Shown: positions 7,975 through 23,403 of the stretch, piece by piece
Layout of the letters: every line of letters begins with the position of its first letter
How positions within the stretch are numbered: the first letter of the stretch is position 1
Assembly (NCBI GenBank): GCA_963831105.1
Contig: CAWHOS010000003.1
Coordinates: forward strand, 868,001 to 932,000
Direction of reading: 5' to 3'
Length of the DNA: 64,000 bases
Source of the DNA: DATFQI01 sp963831105
GTDB taxonomy: Bacteria > Actinomycetota > Thermoleophilia > Solirubrobacterales > Solirubrobacteraceae
The notes under the pieces: model-generated
The model's input: the letters and a program-made list of their open reading frames with translations, nothing else
Database searches by the model: none
Told to the model about the DNA's origin: nothing
Position numbers and translations under genes: made by a program

Positions 7975-8290
7975 GTGGATGCTCCTCGAGATCTGGCCGG
8001 ACCGCGGCAGGCACAACGGGCCGCGACGGGGTCGTCGGCGCTCTGAGGATACAACGGCCGCGCCCTCGCACAGGCTTGTGCACACGCCGCGCACACCCGT
8101 GCACACGGCCCGTCCCCGAGCGCCCGGGAAGAATCTCGCGCGATTTGCACGGTCCCTGCGACGGGCGCACGGCAGGCCCGCTCGCGGCCCTCCGGCCGTT
8201 GCTATGTTTGCCGCCGCCGGCCCCTTCGGGGGCCTACTTCCGCCCCGCTCCGCCCTACCTCCCGCCCGGAGGAGGCTGCTCCGCGTCCCC
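7975..8290. other. rpmH-dnaA divergent intergenic region
   Basis: A 316-base gap without a gene. It must hold both divergent promoters. On the minus strand TATCCT at about 8046-8051 could be an rpmH -10 box. On the plus strand TATGTT near 8202 could be a dnaA -10 box. TTGTGCACA (8076-8084) and CCGTGCACA (8097-8105) resemble high-GC DnaA boxes, so DnaA autoregulation is plausible. Purine-rich GGAGGAGG lies about 15 bases before the dnaA GTG. Confidence 0.55.
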
Positions 8291-9628
8291 GTGTCCGACG
8301 ACCAACTCCTCCACGCCTGGCGCCGCATCCAGCAGCAGCTGCGGCACGCGGTCGGCGAGTCGACCTGGCACATCTGGCTGGAGCCGCTCGCGCCCCGCTC
8401 GTTCGAGGCCGGCGTGCTGGTCGTCGAGGCGCCCGACTCCATCCGCCCGTGGGTCGGCGGGCGGTTCTCCCGGATCCTGCGCGCCTGCACCGAGGCCGTG
8501 CTCGGCCCGGGCGTCCGCTTCGAGCTCGTCGCGCCGGGCGAGGGCGTCCAGCCCGTGGGCGCCGCGCCGCCGCCGCAGGGCGCGGTGATCAGCGCCGGCT
8601 CGGCCTTCAACCCGCGCTTCACGTTCGACCAGTTCGTCATCGGCGACGGCAACCGGCTCGCGCACGCCGCCGCGCTGGCCGTCGCCGAGATGCCCGGCCT
8701 CGCCTACAACCCGCTGTTCATCTGCGGGCCGCCCGGCCTCGGCAAGACGCACCTGCTGCACTCGATCGCCAACTACGTGCGCGACCACGGCGGCGGGATG
8801 TCCGTGCTCTACACCACCGCCGAGGCCTTCACGGACCAGTTCGTCGGCGCGCTCCAGAACGGCGCGATCGAGGCCTTCAAGGCCGCCTACCGCAACGTCG
8901 ACGTCCTGCTCGTCGACGACGTGCAGTTCCTCCAGAGCAAGGCGCGCACCGAGCAGGAGTTCTTCCACACCTTCAACGCGCTCCAGGGCGCCGGCGCCCA
9001 GCTCGTGCTGACGTCCGACCGCCTGCCGCGCGACATGGACAAGCTCGAGGACCGGCTGCGGGCGCGCTTCGAGTCCGGGCTCGTCACCGACGTCCGCGCG
9101 CCCGACGCCTCCACGCGCCTCACCGTCCTGCGCAAGCGCGCGCAGCAGGACGAGCTCGCGATCGACGAGGCCGCGATCGAGACGATCGCCGCGCGCGTGG
9201 ACGCCAACCTGCGCACGCTCGAGGGCGCGCTGATCCGCGTCGTCGCGTTCGGCTCGCTGACCGGCCGCCAGGTCACCGCCGAGCTCGCCGGCGAGGTGCT
9301 CGACGGGCTCTACCCCGACCTCCAGCCGCCCCGCGCGCACACCGTGCGCGAGATCCAGGAGCAGACGGCCGACGCGTTCGGCCTCTCGCTCGAGCAGCTC
9401 CTCTCCTCCAGCCGCGCCGCTCCCGTCGCCTGGCCCCGCCAGGTCGCCATGTACCTCGCGCGTGAGCTCACCGACCAGACGCTGCCCGCGATCGGCCGCG
9501 CGTTCGGCGGGCGCAACCACACCACCGTCATGCACGCCTGCCGCCGCGCGGCAGAGCGGATCGCGGAGGACCCCGAGGCCTACGAGACCGTCCGCCGGCT
9601 CACCGAGCAGCTCGGCCGCGCGGAATGA
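8291..9628 (+). CDS. dnaA: Chromosomal replication initiator DnaA
   Basis: A 445-residue AAA+ initiator. Domain I is DDQLLHAWRRIQQQL...TWHIWLEPL. A short domain II follows, then the AAA+ core with Walker A GPPGLGKTHLLHSI, Walker B VDVLLVDDVQFLQ and the sensor motifs. Domain IV carries the DnaA-box helix-turn-helix signature (GRAFGGRNHTTVMHACRR). The GTG at 8291 gives the usual N-terminus; the open frame extends upstream without homology. Domain II is short compared with Streptomyces DnaA. Confidence 0.96.
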   Translation: MSDDQLLHAWRRIQQQLRHAVGESTWHIWLEPLAPRSFEAGVLVVEAPDSIRPWVGGRFSRILRACTEAVLGPGVRFELVAPGEGVQPVGAAPPPQGAVISAGSAFNPRFTFDQFVIGDGNRLAHAAALAVAEMPGLAYNPLFICGPPGLGKTHLLHSIANYVRDHGGGMSVLYTTAEAFTDQFVGALQNGAIEAFKAAYRNVDVLLVDDVQFLQSKARTEQEFFHTFNALQGAGAQLVLTSDRLPRDMDKLEDRLRARFESGLVTDVRAPDASTRLTVLRKRAQQDELAIDEAAIETIAARVDANLRTLEGALIRVVAFGSLTGRQVTAELAGEVLDGLYPDLQPPRAHTVREIQEQTADAFGLSLEQLLSSSRAAPVAWPRQVAMYLARELTDQTLPAIGRAFGGRNHTTVMHACRRAAERIAEDPEAYETVRRLTEQLGRAE

Positions 9629-9807
9629 GTCCGGCGCTCATGGAAGACTCCGGAGGTTCATGCACAGGCCATGTGCAAGCGCGAGATGACTCGAAACCGC
9701 GCGGAGCCGGGGATCGCGACAGCCATGCACACCATCCACACCCCTTAAGACCCTGAATTGGAACTCTTCTCTCTCACCATCGATGACGTGAACGCGAGGC
9801 AGGCGCG
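9629..9807 (+). other. Putative replication origin (oriC), dnaA-dnaN gap
   Basis: The 179-base spacer has DnaA-box-like 9-mers: TCATGCACA (9658-9666), CCATGCACA (9723-9731) and CCATCCACA (9732-9740), the last two directly adjacent. They are followed by one of the most A/T-rich stretches nearby (CTTAAGACCCTGAATTGGAA, about 9744-9763), a candidate unwinding element. Position next to dnaA/dnaN and parS supports oriC. Confidence 0.6.
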
Positions 9808-10917
9808 ATGAAGATCTCGACGAAGCGCGACGCCCTGTTCGCCCAGCTGCAGACCGTGACCCGCGCGGCCTCCACCCGCAGCGCCGTGCAGGCGCTGTCC
9901 GGCGTGCACCTCCAGGCCCGCGACGGCGCGGTCGAGCTGCGCGCCACCGACATGGAGATCGGCCTGCGCGTGCCGCTCGAGGGCGAGGTCGTGCGCGACG
10001 GCGCGGTCGTGCTGCCGGCGCGCCTGCTCGTCGACGTCGTGCGGGCGCTGCCGGGCGACGACGTGACGCTGGAGCTGCGGCCCTCCGAGCAGGACGTCGA
10101 GCTCGTGGCCGGCAACGCGAACTTCCACATCCGCACGCTGCGCCTGGAGGACTTCCCGCCGTTCCCGGAGACGGACGCCGACGGCCGCGTCCAGGTCCCG
10201 GGCGCCGCGTTCGTGGAGACGGTGCTCAAGGTCGCCCGCTCGGCGTCGCGCGACGAGACGCGGCCGGTGCTGACCGGCATCCTCGTCTCGGCCGCCGGCG
10301 AGGAGCTGCGCATGGTCGCCACCGACTCCTACCGGCTGTCGGTCAAGGAGACGCGCCTGGACGCGCCGCTCGAGGGCTCCTTCGAGGCCAACGTGCCGGC
10401 CCGCGCGCTGCAGGAGCTCACGCGCATCGTCCAGCACGGCGGCGCCGACGCGCTCGCCGTCTCGGTGCGGGCCAACCAGGTCGTCTTCGAGGTCGCGGGC
10501 GTCGTGCTGTCCTCGCGGCTGATCGACGGCCAGTTCCCCAACTACCGCCAGCTGCTCCCCGACGCCTACGAGCACGAGCTCCAGCTCGCGGGGACCGAGG
10601 TCACCGAGGTGGTGCGCCGCATCTCGCTGCTGGCCCAGAAGAACGCGCCGCTGCGGCTCGCGTTCTCCGAGGGCGAGCTGACGGTGTCGGCGCGCACGCC
10701 CGACGTCGGCGAGGCGCGCGAGACGCTGCCCGTCCCGTTCGCGGGCGAGCCGCTGGAGATCGGCTTCAACCCCGAGTTCCTGCGTGACGGCCTGGAGGCG
10801 CTGGAGGGCGGCGACGTGCTGCTCAAGCTGATCTCGCCGCTGCGCCCGGGCCTGATCCAGGCGGCGGACGGCAGCGGCTTCCAGTACCTCCTGATGCCGA
10901 TCCGCCTCAACGTGTAG
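9808..10917 (+). CDS. dnaN: DNA polymerase III beta sliding clamp
   Basis: A 369-residue beta clamp with the three repeated clamp domains. Recognisable segments include TRPVLTGILVSA, MVATDSYRLSVKE (middle domain), LIDGQFPNYRQLLP and the C-terminal YLLMPIRL. It encircles DNA and tethers polymerase and repair proteins. It lies between dnaA and recF; recF starts 3 bases after its stop. Confidence 0.97.
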   Translation: MKISTKRDALFAQLQTVTRAASTRSAVQALSGVHLQARDGAVELRATDMEIGLRVPLEGEVVRDGAVVLPARLLVDVVRALPGDDVTLELRPSEQDVELVAGNANFHIRTLRLEDFPPFPETDADGRVQVPGAAFVETVLKVARSASRDETRPVLTGILVSAAGEELRMVATDSYRLSVKETRLDAPLEGSFEANVPARALQELTRIVQHGGADALAVSVRANQVVFEVAGVVLSSRLIDGQFPNYRQLLPDAYEHELQLAGTEVTEVVRRISLLAQKNAPLRLAFSEGELTVSARTPDVGEARETLPVPFAGEPLEIGFNPEFLRDGLEALEGGDVLLKLISPLRPGLIQAADGSGFQYLLMPIRLNV

Positions 10918-10920
10918 CCC

Positions 10921-12055
10921 ATGAACGTCACCCGGCTCCGTGCTGCGGGACTTCCGCAGCTACGAGCGCGGGGAGCTGCGGCTCGGGCCGGGGCTCACCG
11001 TCGTCGCCGGCCAGAACGGCGCGGGGAAGACGAACCTGCTCGAGGCGCTGTACTTCGCCTGCACCGGCCGCTCGTGCAAGACGGCCAACGAGCGCGAGGT
11101 CGTCCGCTTCGGCGCGGGGCTGACGCGGCTGGTCCTCGAGGCCTCCGACGACCGCGGCGCCCACGAGATCACCGTCGGCTTCCAGCCCGGGGAGGCGAAG
11201 AAGCTGCGCGTCGACGGTGCGGACGTCGAGCGGCTGACCGACGTCTCGGCGCGGCCGCTGGTGTCGGTCTTCCTGCCCGACCGCCTCGAGCTGGTGCTCG
11301 GTGCGCCTGCGCTGCGCCGCGCGCACCTGGACCAGGTCGTCGCCGCGCTGTGGCCGGGACGCGCCGGGACGCGCCGCGCCTACGCCGCCGCGCTCGGCCA
11401 GCGCAACGCGCTGATCGCCGGGATCCGCTCCGGCCGCGCCGGCCGCGGGTCGCTGCCGGCCTGGGACGCCGAGCTGGCGCGCCACGGGATCGCGCTGATG
11501 CGCGACCGCGCGGAGGCCGTCGAGCGCCTGCGCCCGCGCTTCGTCACGCACGCCGGCGACGTCGGGCTCGAGGGCGAGGCCGAGCTCGCCTACCGGCCGC
11601 GCTCGAAGGCGCAGGACGCCGAGGCGCTGGCGGCGGAGCTGGCCGAGCGGGTCGACGGCGACGTCGAGCGCGGCTTCACGGGCCACGGGCCGCACCGCGA
11701 CGACCTGGCGTTCCGCCGCGCCGGCCGCGAGCTGCGCGCGTACGGATCGCGCGGCCAGCAGCGCCTCGGCCTGCTCGCGCTCCTGTTGGCCGAGCGCGCC
11801 GAGTTGGAGGCCGAGCGCGGAGCGCCGCCGCTGATGCTGCTCGACGACGTGATGTCCGAGCTCGACGCGGGCCGGCGCGAGCGGCTCGTCGAGGTGCTGC
11901 GCGCCGGCGGCCAGTCCGTGATCACCACGACCGACCTCTCGCACGTGCCCGGCGCCGAGGAGGCCGACGTGGAGCGCGTCGCGATCGCCGGCGGGCGGAT
12001 CCTGCAGGCGGCGCCCGGCGGCGACGAGGGCGAGCTGCGGGCGGCGGCCGGGTGA
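10921..12055 (+). CDS. recF: DNA replication/repair protein RecF (frameshift near its start)
   Basis: An SMC-like ATPase that loads RecA at gaps. Walker A is VVAGQNGAGKTNLLEA (residue ~30), the signature region is GSRGQQRLGLLALLLA, and Walker B is MLLDDVMSELD. The conserved N-terminus MNVTRL-VLRDFRSYE is split: ATG at 10921 begins it, but one extra C at about 10939 shifts frame, and the rest reads from 10940. This is most likely a consensus error. dnaN's stop is 3 bases upstream; the stop overlaps the next GTG. Confidence 0.93.
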
Positions 12056-12354
12056 GGCGCCGCGGCCCGCGCCCCGTCGGCCTGGCGCTCGACGCGGTGA
12101 CCGGCGCGCTGGCGCCGGCGACGGTGCTCGCGGAGGTCCAGCGGGTGTGGCCGCAGGTGGCCGGCGAGCGCTTCGCGCGCTCCGCCCAACCCGTCGCCGA
12201 GCGCGACGGCGTGGTCACCGTCGCGTGCGAGTCCGCGGTCTGGGCGCAGGAGCTCGACCTGCTCTCGGAGCGCGTCGTCGAGGCGGTCAACGAGGCGATC
12301 GGGAGGCCCGCCGTGCGGCGGTTGCGCCCGCAGGCCGCACCGCCCCGCTCCTGA
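12052..12354 (+). CDS. DUF721 / DciA-like protein
   Basis: A 100-residue DUF721 protein. The core AEVQRVWPQVAGERFARSAQPV followed by a V-T-V-AC-S-WAQEL segment (WAQELDLLSERVVE) is the family pattern. Members in this position, between recF and gyrB, are related to DciA, the ancestral helicase operator that helps load DnaB. The GTG start overlaps the recF stop (GTGA), so translation is coupled. Role in helicase loading is inferred from family and context. Confidence 0.85.
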   Translation: MRRRGPRPVGLALDAVTGALAPATVLAEVQRVWPQVAGERFARSAQPVAERDGVVTVACESAVWAQELDLLSERVVEAVNEAIGRPAVRRLRPQAAPPRS

Positions 12355-12436
12355 GCCCGGTCCGCCGGAGCACAATTGTTGCGATTTGCAGCACTTTCGT
12401 GACGCTCCAGAGGGGGGTTCCAGGGGGTCTCCCTGC

Positions 12437-12442
12437 TACACT
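12437..12442 (+). promoter_or_regulatory. Possible extended -10 box for gyrB
   Basis: TGC-TACACT in the 170-base gap upstream of gyrB fits an extended -10 element (TGnTAnnnT), 83 bases before the ATG. No clear -35 is seen. The rest of this gap (12355-12524) has no other recognised signal except a GGAGG five bases before the gyrB start. Confidence 0.45.
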
Positions 12443-12524
12443 TATGTGCACGTGAAGGCCTCGCCCCGGCCGCGAGCGGACCCGCTCGGTCGCCGGGGCG
12501 TCGTCTTGTCAACGACGGAGGCAC

Positions 12525-14952
<2,428 letters not shown>

Positions 14953-14955
14953 GCC

Positions 14956-17649
<2,694 letters not shown>

Positions 17650-17653
<4 letters not shown>

Positions 17654-17694
17654 GTGACAGTTATTCCGGGACCCTGGAGGTGTCCGGCCGCTAA
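17650..17694 (+). CDS. 14-codon ORF with extended Shine-Dalgarno sequence
   Basis: TTG start and TAA stop; the peptide reads M/L-SDSYSGTLEVSGR. The preceding AGAAAGGGGGTGGTCC (17630-17645) can pair across 16 bases with the 3' end of 16S rRNA, counting two G-U pairs, and ends 4 bases before the start. A second GGAGGTG lies inside the ORF (17676-17682). Function is not recognised. It could be a leader peptide, a dual-function RNA or a ribosome-binding decoy. Confidence 0.45.
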
Positions 17695-17814
17695 GCGACC
17701 GGAGCTGGGCCCGCGTAAGCGGAATCCAAACCGAGACACCGCCGGCCACGGTGCTGGTGCTGGTCCCCCCAGCCGTTAGACCGCCGAGGCCGGCATAGTC
17801 CAGCGAAGTAGAGC

Positions 17815-17847
17815 CCGAGGGCGCCGTGTGTCGAACGGCGCCCTCGG
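17815..17847. terminator. Strong (possibly bidirectional) terminator hairpin
   Basis: CCGAGGGCGCCGT-GTGTCGA-ACGGCGCCCTCGG forms a perfect 13-bp GC-rich stem with a 7-base loop. It is the strongest hairpin noticed in the window. It lies between the convergent short-ORF unit and the HNH gene, so it could end transcription from both sides. Confidence 0.8.
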
Positions 17848-17909
17848 TCGTTAATGCGGACGCTCGCCTGGCAGGCGAAACCTCGATCCGGAGCCCTGCG
17901 CGGCCGCGC

Positions 17910-18407
17910 TCAGGCGGCTTCGTGCAGCAGGTACTGCTTCCAGGTCGCCGGGATCGTCGGCGAGGCGAGCTGGATGAAGATGTGCGCGCTCGGCGTGCGG
18001 GGCTTCTCCCGCGGGTGCATGTTGATCTGGTGCGGGAGCCGGTCGCCCTTGCGGCGGTTGCACGGCGCGCAGGAGGCGACGATGTTGTCCCAGCCCGAGC
18101 CGCCGCCCTTGGAGCGCGGGATCACGTGGTCGACCGTGAGGCTCGTGCGGGCGCCGCAGTACTGGCACTCCCAGCCGTCGCGCGCGAACACCGCGCGGCG
18201 GGTGATCTTGCGCTTGTGCGTGTCGCGCGGGATGCGGACGTAGGTCACGAGCCGGATGACGACCGGCCGCGGGAGCGAGCCCGTCGCCCAGTGCAGGTCG
18301 CGCGTGCCGACCTCGATCACCTCGGCCTTGCTCTTGAGCAGCAGCACCGTCGCGCGGCGCACCGTGCACACGTTGATCGGCTCGAACGTCGCGTTGAGGA
18401 CGAGCAC
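17910..18407 (-). CDS. HNH endonuclease family protein
   Basis: A 165-residue protein of the actinobacterial HNH family. It begins VLVLNATFEPINVCTVRRA. The zinc-binding/HNH core is CQYCGARTSLTVDHVIPRSKGG followed by CAPCNRRKGDR, with both CxxC pairs and the catalytic His-Asn pattern. The start is taken as GTG 18407, preceded by TGGGGG; an in-frame ATG at 18515 would add 36 low-complexity residues. Single-copy relatives are common in Actinobacteria without a known target. No toxin-immunity or intron context is visible. Confidence 0.85.
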   Translation of the reverse strand: MLVLNATFEPINVCTVRRATVLLLKSKAEVIEVGTRDLHWATGSLPRPVVIRLVTYVRIPRDTHKRKITRRAVFARDGWECQYCGARTSLTVDHVIPRSKGGGSGWDNIVASCAPCNRRKGDRLPHQINMHPREKPRTPSAHIFIQLASPTIPATWKQYLLHEAA

Positions 18408-18606
18408 ACGACCCCCAGACCAACGGCCGCAGCCGTCAGCTTCAGGTCCGTGCCGCTGGGAGTCGCTCGGCGGCACGGACCCCAGTGGTGCTGGGGGTAC
18501 GGCGGCTGTGGCCATCGCTGGCGAAGTGTAGCCCAGCGGACCGCCGGAACCCGCGCGGTGCTGGCGCGCCATGCGCCGGGTTCGAGCCGCGCGGGCGGGG
18601 GCCGGC

Positions 18607-19131
18607 TCAGTCGAGCGTGACCGAGCCGACCTCGCCGGCGAGCGCGAGGCGGACGGCCTCGGCCTCCTCCGGCGAGAGCTCGAGCTCGCCCTCGCCCGGC
18701 GTGCACCTGCTTGCAGTACAGCCGCGCGGTCTCGCGGTTGGCGATCGAGGAGAGCACGACGCCGCTGTGGCTGGCGTCGAGCAGCGCGAGCGACGTCGAC
18801 TGGTGGCCGGAGAGCTCGCCGTAGGCGTCGTAGCGCACCAGCGCGCGGTAGGCGATCGCGCCGTCGAGGCGCTCCTCGGCGCGCGGCCATGCGCGCGTCG
18901 AGCCGCTCGGCGACCTCCTCGACGCGGCCGTGCAGCGCCTCGAAGGCCTGCTGCAGCGAGCTCGCGTGCGGCGACGAGGTCGTCGCGGCCGCTCGGGCCG
19001 AGCACGGCGCGCTGGTCGGCGCGCAGGCGGCGCAGCCGGAAGGCGAGCACGAGCGCCAGCACGAGCGCGATCAGCGCGACGCCGCCGGCGGCCAGCGCGG
19101 CGATGCCCGCGGGTTGGGTCAGGTCGTCCAC
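18607..19131 (-). CDS. DUF4446 membrane protein (frameshifted)
   Basis: About 175 residues once frames are joined. One N-terminal membrane span (AALAAGGVALIALVLALVLAF) is followed by an Arg-rich stretch (RLRRLRADQRAVLG) and a helical linker. The DUF4446 core is VRYDAYGELSGHQSTSLALLD...GVVLSSIANRETARLYCKQV, ending ELELSPEEAEAVRLAL. The function is unknown. At least three single-base insertions (about 18,705, 18,885 and 18,965) break the frame. The start is GTG at 19131. Similar proteins lie near parAB/gyr in Gram-positives. Confidence 0.8.
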   Translation of the reverse strand: MDDLTQPAGIAALAAGGVALIALVLALVLAFRLRRLRADQRAVLGPSGRDDLVAARELAAAGLRGAARPRRGGRRAARRAHGRAPRSASTARSPTARWCATTPTASSPATSRRRSRCSTPATAASCSPRSPTARPRGCTASRCTPGEGELELSPEEAEAVRLALAGEVGSVTLD

Positions 19132-19179
19132 GGCCGAGGAGTCTACGAGCGCGCGGGTCCAGCCGCGCCGCGGAGGGCG

Positions 19180-20306
19180 TCAGCCCTCGTTGAAGATGGC
19201 CTGGTACTCCGCCTCGTTGTTGTCGGTCTTCTCCTCGCCCGGCACCGGCGCGACGCGGACCGTGATGCGTCACCGCGGCGCCCAGCGGCGGCGGCGTCCT
19301 CGAGCGCGAGGTTGGCGGTGGCGCTGGCCTGCGGCGCGATCTGGTCGATCGTGTCGCGTGAGCGTGATCGGGTCGCCGCTGCCGGCCTGGATCTTGACGG
19401 TGACCTTGACGTCGAACTCGTCGTTCTCGCCGCCGTTGGTGAACTTGACGGAGAACGTCGAGTCGGGCGTCGTAGGTGAGCTGGTTCGGGGCGCCGGGCT
19501 GCAGCGTGGTGTCGCCGTAGGTCGACCGAGTCGATGTTCGTGCCGTGCAGGCCCGGGCCCGGTCGGCTCGTCCTTGTCGCGGCCGGCGCCGGCGGACAGC
19601 TGCTGGCCGAGCTTGGTCGGCGACGATCTCGGGCTGCAGCCAGTCGAGCGCGGGCAGGAACGCGCGAGCGGCGCGATGTCCTGCCCGCCGATCTCGTCGT
19701 CGTCGAGCGCGGCCTTGATGAACGGGACGACGCGCGTCTCGTAGGCGACGTCGGAGGCGAGGAAGACCTGCATCTGGCCCGGCGATCTGCTGGATCGCCT
19801 CGTCGGCGGCGTCGCCCTAGTCGCCGAGCGCGGTGCGGATCCGCTGGGCGATGTAGTCCAGCCCGTCGCGGCGCCACTCGAGCGCCATCAGCAGCGACTC
19901 GCTGGGCGCCGCGCATCTCGTCGGGGACGTCGAGCGCCTCGGCCTGGTCGAGCTGCTGGTCGGCCTGGACCTGGAAGCTCGAGATCGCGGTCTGCAGGTC
20001 CTGCGGGGACTCGCTGCCGCCCTCGCCGAGCAGCCGGAAGAACTCCGTGCCGACCTGGCTGCTCGGACTCGCCGGCGATCGAGGAGACCTCGCGGTTGTA
20101 GTCCTTGAGCGCGTTCTCCTTGGCCGAGCTCTGGCAGCTGCTGGACCACGAAGACGAGCAGCAGCAGGATCGCCACGATCGGCCACGCCGGCGACGGCGC
20201 TGGCGGACGCGAGCGTCTGGGTGTCGGCGGCGACGTCCCCGCCCGCGGCGCGGCGCGGCCGCGGCGACCGGGTGCGGGGCTCGTCGTCCTCGTCGAAGAA
20301 GGACAC
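19180..20306 (-). CDS. Single-pass membrane protein with C-terminal CARDB-like domain (frameshifted)
   Basis: About 370 residues pieced from three frames; no specific family was recognised. It starts GTG-SFFDEDDEPRTRSPRPRR, an acidic-then-basic cytoplasmic tail. One membrane span (VAILLLLVFVVQQ) is followed by a long helical extracellular part (VGTEFFRLLGEGGSESPQDLQTA...; SLLMALEWRRDGLDYIAQRI) and ends in a beta-rich domain with the CARDB ending VPGEEKTDNNEAEYQAIF. One in-frame TAG sits at 19818-19820. It is divergent from the kinase at 20405. A surface or wall-associated role is inferred. Confidence 0.65.
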
Positions 20307-20404
20307 GGTCGGGTCGCAAGTATGACCGGAGGTCGGCGGCAAGAAGTCACACGCGCCACGAGGCGCCGCGGCAGGGGCGGCGCGCGCGCGCGAACCCAGC
20401 TTCG

Positions 20405-22116
<1,712 letters not shown>

Positions 22117-22140
22117 CGGGAGTACCCGGGCCCGTCCGCC

Positions 22141-22904
22141 ATGAGCGTGCTGCGCAACCTGGAGTCGAAGCTCGCCGGCCTCGTCGAGGGCACGTTCTCG
22201 CGCGCCTTCAAGTCCGAGGTGCGGCCGGTGGAGATCGCGCGCAAGCTGGCGCGCGAGATGGACGAGCACAAGGTCCAGTCGCTCTCGCGCACCTACGCGC
22301 CCAACGAGTACGCCGTCTGGCTCTCGCCCGACGACCGCGAGCAGTTCGAGGGCTACGAGGACGACCTGCGCGACGAGCTCTCCGGCTACCTGCTCGAGCA
22401 CGCGCGGCGCGAGCGGATCGCGCTCGTGACCGCGCCCGAAGATCGCGTTCCGCACCGACGACCGCCTGCGCCTGGGCGAGTTCGGCATCCAGGCGCGGCT
22501 CGTGCGCCCGACCGAGGACGAGTCGCGCGCGCCGAGCCAGGGCGACGAGGGCCACACGATGGTCTACTCGGCGTCCGAGCGGCTCGCCGAGCCGCTGCGC
22601 GAGCCCGACCACCGCCGCGGCAGCGCGCGGCTGCGCTACGAGGGCCGCGCGACCGTGCTGGGCTCCGAGCGGCGGCGTGATCGGCCGCTCGCGCGACTGC
22701 GACGTCGTGCTCGCACGACCAGAACGTCTCGCGCCGCCACGCCGAGGTGCGCCCCGCGCGGCGGCTCGTGGATCGTCGCGCGACCTCGGCTCGACCAACG
22801 GCGTCAAGGTCAACGGCCGCCGCGATCGCAGGGCCCGCAGTCGCTCAAGCGCGGCGACTCGATCGAGCTCGGCACCTCGACGCGTGACCTTCGAGCTGGA
22901 GTAG
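22141..22904 (+). CDS. fhaA: FhaA-like protein (DUF3662 plus FHA domain)
   Basis: About 254 residues. The N-terminal DUF3662 domain is MSVLRNLESKLAGLVEGTFSRAF and VRPVEIARKLAREMDEHKV. A linker of about 60 residues leads to a C-terminal FHA domain (VIGRSRDCDVVL, SRRHAEV, DLGSTNGVKVNG) that binds phospho-Thr. Mycobacterial FhaA regulates peptidoglycan synthesis at poles and septum with PknB and MviN. Frameshifts lie near 22,440, 22,675 and 22,715-22,830. It is first of the fhaA-fhaB-pstP-rodA-pbpA-pknB series. Confidence 0.9.
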
Positions 22905-22909
22905 CCGAC

Positions 22910-23399
22910 ATGGCCTCGACCCCGTCGCCGTCGCGCTCAAGTTCGGCTTCCTCGCCGTCCTCTACCTGTTCCTGCTGTGGATGGCCCGCTCCGCGCTCAA
23001 GGACCTGCGCCGCGGCCGCGGCGCGGCGCCGCGCCGGCGTACGCCGACGACGCCACCGGCATGCACGTCGGCCTCGCAGGGCTCGGCGGCGACGGCGCCG
23101 GCGGCGAGCCGCAGCTGCGCGTGGAGACGGCGGCCGGGCTGCGCGCCGGCGCCGCCTACTGATCTCGCCGAGGGCGCCCTGCTCGGGCGGGGCGAGCAGG
23201 CCGACATCCTGCTGCGAGGACACCTTCGCGTCCTCGCACCACGCGCGGCTCGCGCCGCACGGCGACGTCATCGTGCTGGAGGACCTAGGCTCGACGAACG
23301 GCACCTACCTGAACGGCGAGCCGCTGCGCGGGCCGCAGCCGCTGCACCCCGGCGACCGGATCCGCATCGGCGACTCCGAGTTCACCTTCGAGCGACTAG
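22910..23399 (+). CDS. fhaB: FhaB-like membrane-anchored FHA protein
   Basis: About 160 residues. One N-terminal membrane span (LKFGFLAVLYLFLLWMARSA) precedes a basic linker and a C-terminal FHA domain with LLGRGEQADILL, SSHHARLAPHGD and DLGSTNGTYLNGEPL. This is the FhaB (FipA) layout; mycobacterial FhaB binds FtsZ-FtsQ and PknA substrates. The stop is placed at TAG 23397, assuming one extra base in GAGCGAC. Indels also occur near 22,925 and 23,215. pstP starts 4 bases later. Confidence 0.88.
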
Positions 23400-23403
23400 A
23401 CCG

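Noticed and set aside
7964..8290. N-terminal extension of dnaA by 109 codons
   Set aside because: The extra frame overlaps the rpmH start and the divergent promoter region and has no similarity to DnaA domain I, which begins right after GTG 8291.
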